Part shown: positions 1 through 4,931 of the stretch, one piece after another | Position numbering within the stretch: the stretch's first letter is position 1 | Layout of the letters: each line of letters starts with the position of its first letter | Source of the DNA: an uncultured Verrucomicrobiota bacterium | GTDB lineage: Bacteria > Verrucomicrobiota > Verrucomicrobiia > Limisphaerales > JADLHS01 | Assembly: GCA_937894935.1 (NCBI GenBank) | Contig: CALAYC010000019.1 | Coordinates: 1-11,945, forward strand | Length of the DNA stretch: 11,945 nt | Direction of reading: 5' to 3' | Notes under the pieces: model-generated | Told to the model about the DNA's origin: nothing | The model's database searches: none | Seen by the model: the letters and a program-made list of their open reading frames with translations, nothing else | Made by a program: the position numbers and the translations under genes

Positions 1-29
1 GGAATGTAAATACAATGTACAGACTTTTC

Positions 30-503
30 TTACAAAAAGTTAAGTACAGGCTCTAGCTCATGTTTTGCAAGCTGCCTGGTAAAGTCATCGTCGGTTGCCT
101 TTTCGGCGTACATAAGAAAGAGGCCTTTCTGCCACACTACATTCTTGAGATGTTCAATCACATGTTCTATCTGCAATTTAATCACTGGCGGGAGATCTAA
201 GCTGGCATTATCAAACCAATTCTTTAGCTCCCAATATCCACCTGTTGCCGCTTGATGCTCTTGCGTATTTTCGGCACGAGGCATGACTGATGAGTAGGCA
301 TCAACGACGCGTTTGTAGTCCAAGATACGTTTGTGAGATTCCTTGATCACGCTGGCCATGTTCTTATAGACCGCTTCTTGAATCAGACCTTTCAGCTTTA
401 GGTCTGCTTCCAAAGTATTGAGGCGACGACTAAAGTAGTAACCCAAAGCAGCAAGCAAAAAACTGTTTCCAAGAAACGAAATTATCAGCTCAGGCCAATT
501 CAT
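30..503 (-). CDS. Hypothetical single-pass membrane protein, 157 aa
   Basis: I do not recognise this family. From the ATG at 503 the protein begins MNWPELIISFLGNSFLLAA: a hydrophobic segment at about residues 4-24 is followed by arginines, which fits an N-terminal membrane anchor with the rest in the cytoplasm. Residues ~25-75 are charged and probably helical (EADLKLKGLIQEAVYKN..., possible coiled coil); the remainder is soluble-looking. The open frame continues upstream to 710, but that part is translated intergenic repeat (KYTKDTK-like peptide) and I exclude it. The gene is AT-richer than its neighbours: 28/60 GC at 61-120 and 24/60 at 361-420, against 35/60 at 3541-3600. That fits acquired or poorly conserved DNA. 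It stands alone, divergent from vapBC. A TTGCCC / AATAAT promoter-like pair lies just upstream. That it is a gene is likely; its function is unknown. Confidence 0.6.
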   Translation of the reverse strand: MNWPELIISFLGNSFLLAALGYYFSRRLNTLEADLKLKGLIQEAVYKNMASVIKESHKRILDYKRVVDAYSSVMPRAENTQEHQAATGGYWELKNWFDNASLDLPPVIKLQIEHVIEHLKNVVWQKGLFLMYAEKATDDDFTRQLAKHELEPVLNFL

Positions 504-509
504 ATTGCG

Positions 510-537
510 ATTATTGACCCGGTATTTTAGGGGGCAA
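510..537 (-). promoter_or_regulatory. Candidate promoter of the 30-503 gene
   Basis: On the minus strand TTGCCC (532-537), a 16-nt spacer and AATAAT (510-515, 5/6 to the sigma-70 -10 consensus) are followed by only 6 nt before the ATG at 503. A transcript from here would be leaderless or nearly so. Found by eye and not scored against background. Confidence 0.35.
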
Positions 538-610
538 GCGCAATATTCTTGACCACTTGAAGGACTCCTCCAGATCGTCAGCTTCGCTGAAATCGCGTTT
601 CCCGCGCGCC

Positions 611-658
611 ATTTTCTCCGTTCACTTTTCGTATCCTTCGTGTATTTCGTGGTTCGCC
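611..658 (+). repeat. Dispersed repeat, copy 1 (left of vapBC)
   Basis: A 48-nt core: 20 nt identical to copy 2 at 1453-1500, 6 variable nt, then 22 identical nt (ttcgtgtatttcgtggttcgcc). Weaker similarity extends 20 nt further (through gaac.c then an A-run), giving about 56 of 68 matches overall. The 3' half has a loose 9-nt period around TTCGTG. Translation of the opposite strand gives TTKYTKDTK/NHEIHEGYEK-type peptides, which I recall as frequent spurious ORFs in PVC genomes; that recollection is not checked here. The 504-748 gap holds no gene that I can support. Confidence 0.8.
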
Positions 659-712
659 ATTTCTGAACCCAAAAAAAACAAACGCCTCCCGAGCAGCGAC
701 AGGTTTGCAAGC

Positions 713-741
713 TTGTCGTTGGGCGTAAAACGGGCTAGTTT
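713..741 (+). promoter_or_regulatory. Candidate vapBC promoter
   Basis: TTGTCG (713-718), a 17-nt spacer and TAGTTT (736-741) end 7 nt before the vapB ATG at 749. The -10 is weak (3/6), but the spacing matches the pattern seen at other gene starts in this window. VapB-type antitoxins usually repress their own promoter, so an operator would be expected here; I see no convincing palindrome. Confidence 0.3.
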
Positions 742-748
742 CTCCGCC

Positions 749-1006
749 ATGAGCGCGACATTGACGATCCAATTGGATTCCGACGTTCTGCAAAATGCGG
801 AACAAGAGGCCAAGGCGCGGCACACCACGCTGCCGGAAGTCGTCGCCCAGCAATTGCGCGTAATGGCCCGGAACTGGCAGACCAGCCGCGCGGGCCAGAC
901 GCCGGTCACAGACGCGTTGCGCGGTGCCGTCACGCTGCCGCCAGATTTCGATGCGTCCGCCGCTTTGACCGAGGAATTGCAGAAGAAACATGGCCGCCAG
1001 GGATAA
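749..1006 (+). CDS. vapB: Antitoxin of a type II TA pair (VapB-like, DUF6364-like), 85 aa
   Basis: A small acidic/basic protein directly upstream of a PIN toxin and overlapping it by 17 nt, the classic translationally coupled antitoxin-toxin arrangement. The N-terminus (MSATLTIQLDSDVLQNAEQEA) has the short beta-strand plus helix pattern of ribbon-helix-helix antitoxins and resembles DUF6364 proteins. Expected role: dimeric DNA binding through the N-terminus to repress the operon, with the C-terminal tail (about residues 55-85, PPDFDASAALTEEL) blocking the toxin active site. I chose the ATG at 749 because the longer frame upstream (from 557) translates intergenic repeat sequence. No Shine-Dalgarno sequence is visible; a promoter-like element lies 7 nt upstream. 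The family call rests on context plus fold pattern. Confidence 0.8.
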   Translation: MSATLTIQLDSDVLQNAEQEAKARHTTLPEVVAQQLRVMARNWQTSRAGQTPVTDALRGAVTLPPDFDASAALTEELQKKHGRQG

Positions 1007-1433
1007 AATCTTCCTGGATACCGATGTCGCGCTGGATCACCTGGCTGACCGACAACCCTTCGCCGAGTACGCGCACCGAATTTTTGCGCTGGCCGAAACC
1101 GGCGAACTTACCGTCTGCGTATCCTCGCTTTCGTTCAGCAATCTTTACTACATCTTGCGAAAGCCGAAGGGACACCAGGACGCGCTGACATTGCTCGGGA
1201 AATTGAAACGGTTGGTCCGCATCACCACTGTGAGCGAATCGGAAATCCAGTCCGCGCTGGCAGCGAACTTCAAGGATTTCGAAGATGCGATTCAGCATTT
1301 CGCGGCGAAGGCGGAAGGCGGCGTCAGTGCCATCGTCACGCGCAACAAGTCTGATTATCCTGCCAGTGAGTTGCCCGTGTTCACGCCAGATGAATTTCTA
1401 TCGAAGTTTGAAGCGACGACCGAGGGAAGTTGA
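990..1433 (+). CDS. vapC: PIN-domain ribonuclease toxin (VapC-like, PIN_3 type), 147 aa
   Basis: Expected to be a Mg2+-dependent endoribonuclease that cuts RNA when released from its antitoxin. The sequence spans a whole PIN_3-type domain: the opening IFLDTDVALDHL gives the first acidic residue D10; the middle motif SFSNLYYILRK (48-58) is typical; DFEDAIQ (96-102) supplies D96/E98/D99; IVTRNKSDYP (115-124) supplies D122; the family's closing PVFTPDEFL (129-137) is present. The usual Asn two residues after the first Asp is Asp here (D12), a conservative variant. All catalytic acids are present, so the toxin looks intact. It overlaps the antitoxin gene by 17 nt; its stop codon overlaps the possible TTG start of mutY by 3 nt. 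AGAAG at 981-985 may help initiation. Confidence 0.88.
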   Translation: MAARDKIFLDTDVALDHLADRQPFAEYAHRIFALAETGELTVCVSSLSFSNLYYILRKPKGHQDALTLLGKLKRLVRITTVSESEIQSALAANFKDFEDAIQHFAAKAEGGVSAIVTRNKSDYPASELPVFTPDEFLSKFEATTEGS

Positions 1434-2893
1434 TCGCGAGCAGTCGCGTAGAATTTTCTCCGTTCACTTTTCACGCGCTTCGTGTATTTCGTGGTTCGCC
1501 GTCGTTGAACTCAAAAAGTAAAAATCAAAAACTCGTCACGCTGTTACTCAACTGGTTCGCCACCAACGCCCGCGACCTCCCGTGGCGACGCACGCGCGAT
1601 CCCTACGCCATTTGGGTCTCCGAAATCATGCTTCAGCAAACCCAGGTGAAAACAGTGATCCCGTATTGGGAGCGCTGGATGCGTGAGTTGCCAACGATTG
1701 AAAGCCTCGCGAATGCAAGCGCGGACAAAATCCATAAACTCTGGGAAGGACTCGGCTACTACACCCGCGTTCGCAACATGCAAAAAGCGGCGCAGCAAAT
1801 CGTCGCGTCTTCGCGAAGCCGCCGACATGAGGAGGCAGAAACTACAAAAAACGCGAACTCGTCCGCCTTGTCACCTCGGCGGCTACAAGTTTACCAGTTC
1901 CCACAGACCTTCGACGCAGTTCTCGCGTTGCCCGGCATTGGCCGTTACACCGCCGGAGCGATTTGCAGCATCGCTTTCAATCAACCCACGCCCATTCTCG
2001 ACGGCAACGTCATTCGCGTGTTGACCCGCATCTACGGTATCAATTCCGATCCACGCGAAAAACAAACCAATGCCCAACTCTGGCAACTCGCCGGGGAATT
2101 AGTGAAAACGGCATCGGAGACAAAGACCAACGCATCCCAAAAGCCGCGTCCAAAGTCTCTCCCTCTCCCGGGGGAGAGGGCCGGGGTTAGGGCGGTCGTT
2201 AAAACCAAAACACCGAACGCCTGTTCCCACCTCAACCAATCTCTCATGGAACTCGGCGCGCTCATCTGCACGCCACGTTCGCCAAATTGTTCCACGTGCC
2301 CGGTCCAAAAACTCTGCGTTGCTCGGAAAGAAAATCTCCAGGAGCAACTCCCCAATCTCGGCAAACGCCAAGTCGCCATCGAACGCCGCTTCGTTGCCTT
2401 TGTCATCGAACGCGACAGCAAATTCCTCGTGCGCCAGCGCCCCGCCGGAGTCGTTAACGCGCACTTGTGGGAATTCCCCAATATCGAAGTCGAAGCGCAT
2501 CTTTCCAGCTCGCGAAAACTCAAAACTCACGGCAAGCAATTGAACAACAGAAACTCAACCAACACGCAAACCCTGCATTTCACCGAGCCGCGCTCCAAGG
2601 CGAAAGAACTCGGCTTGAAACTCGCCGCCGCCAAACCATTCGCCACTATCAAACATTCCATCACCCGCTATCGCATCACTCTGGAAGCCTGGCACGCAAA
2701 ACCTGCTGCCATCAACGGAGCGACAGTCTCCGCCCCGGCCCGAAGCCGAAGCGCTGGAAAAAGCACGCCAGACCAAAAGTCAGTGTTCCTCGGCGAATGG
2801 CGCACTCTTAAACAACTCCATCAACTCGCTTTCACCAGCGCTCATAAAAAAATTCTCACGCAACTCATTGCTCCCGCCGAATCCGACCGATAA
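1430..2893 (+). CDS. mutY: A/G-specific adenine DNA glycosylase MutY, unusually long (487 aa)
   Basis: Removes adenine mispaired with 8-oxoguanine in base excision repair. Domains, numbered from the TTG at 1430: helix-hairpin-helix GPD core ~38-225 with catalytic Glu65 (SEIMLQQTQ) and Asp191 (ILDGNV), hairpin LPGIGRYTAGA (167-177); 4Fe-4S cluster loop C280-x6-C287-x2-C290-x5-C296; C-terminal Nudix-like 8-oxoG recognition domain ~318-480 with KHSITRYRI (408-416). Typical MutY is about 350 aa. Extra length comes from insertions at ~127-156, ~225-267, ~359-387 and ~430-450, all low-complexity. The start is uncertain: there is no in-frame ATG before residue 67, and residues 1-29 are read through repeat copy 2. 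TTG 1430 (GAGGGA upstream, coupled to vapC) or TTG 1505 are the choices. Key residues are intact, so it is probably functional. Confidence 0.9.
   Translation: MIASSRVEFSPFTFHALRVFRGSPSLNSKSKNQKLVTLLLNWFATNARDLPWRRTRDPYAIWVSEIMLQQTQVKTVIPYWERWMRELPTIESLANASADKIHKLWEGLGYYTRVRNMQKAAQQIVASSRSRRHEEAETTKNANSSALSPRRLQVYQFPQTFDAVLALPGIGRYTAGAICSIAFNQPTPILDGNVIRVLTRIYGINSDPREKQTNAQLWQLAGELVKTASETKTNASQKPRPKSLPLPGERAGVRAVVKTKTPNACSHLNQSLMELGALICTPRSPNCSTCPVQKLCVARKENLQEQLPNLGKRQVAIERRFVAFVIERDSKFLVRQRPAGVVNAHLWEFPNIEVEAHLSSSRKLKTHGKQLNNRNSTNTQTLHFTEPRSKAKELGLKLAAAKPFATIKHSITRYRITLEAWHAKPAAINGATVSAPARSRSAGKSTPDQKSVFLGEWRTLKQLHQLAFTSAHKKILTQLIAPAESDR
1453..1500 (+). repeat. Dispersed repeat, copy 2 (right of vapBC, inside the mutY 5' end)
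   Basis: Same orientation as copy 1 (611-658). The first 20 nt and last 22 nt of the core are identical; only the central 6 nt differ (acgcgc against gtatcc). In the mutY frame it would encode about residues 8-24 (EFSPFTFHALRVFRGSP), which have no counterpart in other MutY proteins. Confidence 0.8.
1817..1884 (+). repeat. Imperfect inverted-repeat segment inside mutY
   Basis: AGCCGCC (1817-1823) pairs with GGCGGCT (1878-1884), with further partial pairing of catgagg with cctc. The segment matches the place where MutY residues ~127-156 have no counterpart in E. coli MutY, where only a few residues separate the same conserved blocks. It may be an inserted dispersed element, but only one copy is seen here. 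Confidence 0.4.
2161..2180 (+). repeat. Perfect GC-rich palindromic repeat inside mutY
   Basis: CCCTCTCCC (2161-2169), GG, GGGAGAGGG (2172-2180): perfect 9-nt arms with a 2-nt centre, followed by ccggggttaggg. In the mutY frame this reads PLPGERAGVRA and on the other strand LTPALSPGRGR, peptides I recall as hallmarks of a dispersed palindromic repeat in many bacterial genomes (recollection, not searched). It lies in a ~43-residue stretch between the HhH core and the Fe-S loop that has no counterpart in E. coli MutY. Confidence 0.7.
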
Positions 2894-2983
2894 GTTTACA
2901 TTTCAGAATTCCAAAAATTTTCTACTTCTTTGCCGTTCTTTACGCTGTTCCGGCTTTCTTCTTTTCTCCCCAGCAAGTTTACT

Positions 2984-2989
2984 TATCCT
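2984..2989 (+). promoter_or_regulatory. Possible -10 element of the cysteine desulfurase gene
   Basis: TATCCT (4/6 to TATAAT) ends 8 nt before the ATG at 2998. No good -35 is visible in the pyrimidine-rich 2894-2983 region. The 104-nt gap after mutY shows nothing else. Confidence 0.2.
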
Positions 2990-2997
2990 GCCTGCCG

Positions 2998-4128
2998 ATG
3001 TTTTATTTCGACTACAACGCCACCGCGCCCGTCATGCGCGAGGCGCGCGAGGCCTGGCTGGAAGCAACGGAAAAGATTCATGGCAATCCCTCCAGCCCTC
3101 ACGCGTTTGGCCAGGCTGCGAACAAAGCATTGACTGAAGCCCGCGAAAAACTCGCGCATTATCTGGGTTGTCATCCGAGCGACATCATCTGGACCAGTGG
3201 CGCCACCGAGGCCAACAACATGGCCATGCATCACTTCGCACAAACGCTTCCCGCCGATGCTGAAGTCTGGATCAGCGCCATCGAACATCCCTGCGTTCAC
3301 GACTCCACCAAACATTATTTCGGCAAACGCGCGAAATTTATCCCGGTCACACGCGACGGCGTTGTGGACCTGGAATGGTTCACCGTCGAAATAGCCGACA
3401 AGCGTCCCGGCGTTGTAGCCGTCATGTGCGCCAATAACGAAACCGGCGTCATTCAACCCTGGCGCGAAATTCTCGCCATCTGTCAGGCGTATGAAGTGCC
3501 GTTCTTCACCGATGCCGTGCAATGGCTCGGCAAAATGCCGGCGAAAGGTTTAGGCGATTGCGACTTCGTCACCGGCGCTGCGCATAAATTCGGTGGACCG
3601 CGAGGGGTTGGCTTTCTCAAAGCACCGCACAAAAAGAAAATCAATTCCCTGCTCTTCGGCGGCAAACAGGAACGCGGGCAACGCGCCGGCACGGAAAATC
3701 TGCCCATCATTATTTCAATGATCGCCGCACTCGATGTGCGCGAAAAACAGCTCGCCGAAAACCATCATCAGACCCGCGCCGAGTGGAAGGAGAAATTCGA
3801 GAAACTCCTGCTGCGCCATGTTCACGGCACAACGATCGTCGGTCTCAACAGTCCGCGTTTGTGGAACACGACCTCCGCGCTCATGCCGGAAGGCGGTCAA
3901 CAACGCTGGGTCACGCGCCTCGACAAAGCCGGTTTCGCCGTCAGCACCGGCAGCGCTTGCACGACCGGCAAAGAAGAACCTTCACACGTTCTAAGCGCGA
4001 TGGGTTACAAAGCCGGCCAAGTTACGCAAGTCCTGCGCTTCAGCAGCGGTTGGGAAACCACCGCCGCCGATTGGGAAGCATTGGAAAAATGCGTGGTGAA
4101 AGTTTATTCGGAGATACACGGGAAGTAA
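2998..4128 (+). CDS. Cysteine desulfurase, NifS/IscS family, 376 aa
   Basis: A PLP enzyme that takes sulfur from cysteine as a protein-bound persulfide for Fe-S clusters or thiolated cofactors, releasing alanine; cytosolic. Seen in order: N-terminal YFDYNATAPV (3-12), SGATEANN (67-74) phosphate loop, EHPC with His97 that should stack on PLP, MCANNETG (143-150), TDAVQ with Asp172 and Gln175, AAHKFGGPRG with Schiff-base Lys197, GGKQERGQRAGTEN (221-234), and the mobile loop STGSACTTGKEEPSHVL with catalytic Cys321. The short active-site loop and length fit the NifS-like group I branch. The family usually has NATT where this protein has NATA. No iscU, nifU or thiI gene is adjacent, so the sulfur acceptor cannot be told; I leave the symbol blank. 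No Shine-Dalgarno sequence at the ATG. Confidence 0.93.
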   Translation: MFYFDYNATAPVMREAREAWLEATEKIHGNPSSPHAFGQAANKALTEAREKLAHYLGCHPSDIIWTSGATEANNMAMHHFAQTLPADAEVWISAIEHPCVHDSTKHYFGKRAKFIPVTRDGVVDLEWFTVEIADKRPGVVAVMCANNETGVIQPWREILAICQAYEVPFFTDAVQWLGKMPAKGLGDCDFVTGAAHKFGGPRGVGFLKAPHKKKINSLLFGGKQERGQRAGTENLPIIISMIAALDVREKQLAENHHQTRAEWKEKFEKLLLRHVHGTTIVGLNSPRLWNTTSALMPEGGQQRWVTRLDKAGFAVSTGSACTTGKEEPSHVLSAMGYKAGQVTQVLRFSSGWETTAADWEALEKCVVKVYSEIHGK

Positions 4129-4171
4129 CTCAAGCAACTCACCTCCTCTTGTAGCTCCGGACAAAATAAAC

Positions 4172-4198
4172 AGGCCGCCTCGCATCGCAAAGCGGCCT
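4172..4198. terminator. Bidirectional rho-independent terminator
   Basis: AGGCCGC (4172-4178) pairs with GCGGCCT (4192-4198) around a 13-nt loop. It is followed on the plus strand by aatttcaaatttt and on the minus strand by gtttattttgt, so both sides give a T-rich tail. It lies between the convergent cysteine desulfurase and nuoA genes, where one shared terminator is expected. Confidence 0.75.
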
Positions 4199-4216
4199 AA
4201 TTTCAAATTTTCCAGT

Positions 4217-4609
4217 TTAACTCTTCCAATCAAACGCCTTCTTCTTCACGGCGTAAATGTAGCCGACGAAGAGAATGCCGAGGAAAGAAAGCATCGAAGC
4301 GAGAATGAGATTGCGCGTGGCCGGATCAGCGAGCATCGACTTGTAAACCACCGCCCACGGATACATGAACACCACTTCGATATCGAACAGGATGAACAGC
4401 ATCGCCACGAGGTAAAATTTCACCGACATCCGCGTTGCCCCCTCGCCAATCGGCAACATGCCGCATTCGTACGCCGTGTCCTTGATTTTGCTTCGCGCCC
4501 CGCGTTTGCCGAGAAGGACCGACATGGCAATCATTCCCCCCGTCGCCGCGATAGCGAGCACGAGCAACATCAAAACTGCGATATATTGGAACAACTGCGT
4601 CGAATCCAT
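4217..4609 (-). CDS. nuoA: NADH-quinone oxidoreductase subunit A (complex I), 130 aa
   Basis: A small membrane subunit of complex I, in the junction between the hydrophilic arm and the proton-pumping arm. Three hydrophobic segments at about residues 8-33, 65-88 and 100-121. The conserved cytoplasmic loop KIKDTAYECGMLPIGEG carries the family YECG (Cys49), and FDIEVVFMYPWA (75-86) holds the conserved Asp76 and Glu78. Length is normal. I chose the ATG at 4609; upstream in-frame TTGs at 4615 and 4624 add nothing conserved. No nuoB or other nuo gene is adjacent: downstream is a terminator and a convergent gene, upstream the DUF2905 gene. This is a lone copy, unlike the usual nuoA-first operon. Either the rest of complex I is elsewhere or this is an extra copy. 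Confidence 0.93.
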   Translation of the reverse strand: MDSTQLFQYIAVLMLLVLAIAATGGMIAMSVLLGKRGARSKIKDTAYECGMLPIGEGATRMSVKFYLVAMLFILFDIEVVFMYPWAVVYKSMLADPATRNLILASMLSFLGILFVGYIYAVKKKAFDWKS

Positions 4610-4615
4610 GCACAA

Positions 4616-4644
4616 ATAGTCCAAGAAGAACCGCGTTTTCGCAA
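4616..4644 (-). promoter_or_regulatory. Candidate nuoA promoter
   Basis: Minus strand TTGCGA (4639-4644), 17-nt spacer, GACTAT (4616-4621), then 6 nt to the nuoA ATG. Its presence would let nuoA be transcribed separately from the DUF2905/exporter operon upstream. The -10 match is only 3/6. Confidence 0.3.
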
Positions 4645-4706
4645 GTTTTTAGGCGAACCGGCCTGTTCGTGCTGCTGCGTTAATATGTTCTAGTCGAGCG
4701 AGGACT

Positions 4707-4919
4707 TCATTTGCGAAAAAGCCACAAAATGAAGGTCAGCAACGCACTCAAGAGAAGGCACGTCACCAGCGGAAAATGAAAACTGAATTTCTCGCCTGTG
4801 TAGTGAATGTCGCCGGGTAAACGTCCCAACCAGCCTTTGCCGAGACCCGACCACAGCAACGCGCCAATCACCATGCTTGCCGCGCCTAACACGACCAGAA
4901 CTTTTCCCATCTGCTCCAT
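4707..4919 (-). CDS. DUF2905 small membrane protein, 70 aa
   Basis: A two-helix membrane protein of unknown function. Hydrophobic segments at about residues 5-25 and 49-67 flank the conserved loop LGRLPGDIHYTGEKFSFHFP, the hallmark of DUF2905. It starts 12 nt after the stop of the ABC exporter gene on the same strand, so the two are probably co-transcribed; whether they work together is unknown. ATG 4919 is preferred; a second in-frame ATG three codons later is preceded by GGAG and could also be used. No -10-like hexamer lies just before this start, unlike genes that begin transcription units. Confidence 0.85.
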   Translation of the reverse strand: MEQMGKVLVVLGAASMVIGALLWSGLGKGWLGRLPGDIHYTGEKFSFHFPLVTCLLLSALLTFILWLFRK

Positions 4920-4931
4920 GTCGCCGCTAAT

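Noticed and set aside
504..710. In-frame upstream extension of the 30-503 gene (another 69 residues)
   Set aside because: It translates intergenic DNA including repeat copy 1 (KYTKDTK-type peptide) and precedes a clear ATG with a membrane anchor.
557..748. In-frame upstream extension of vapB
   Set aside because: It consists of repeat and low-complexity sequence; the ribbon-helix-helix pattern begins exactly at ATG 749.
2868..3137. Small open frames across the mutY-cysteine desulfurase gap
   Set aside because: They overlap two solid genes and have no recognisable features.
4638..4669. Small hairpins (TTCGC/GCGAA; CGAAC/GTTCG) between the DUF2905 gene and nuoA
   Set aside because: Stems are only 5 bp and no T-run follows on either strand, so I do not call a terminator.
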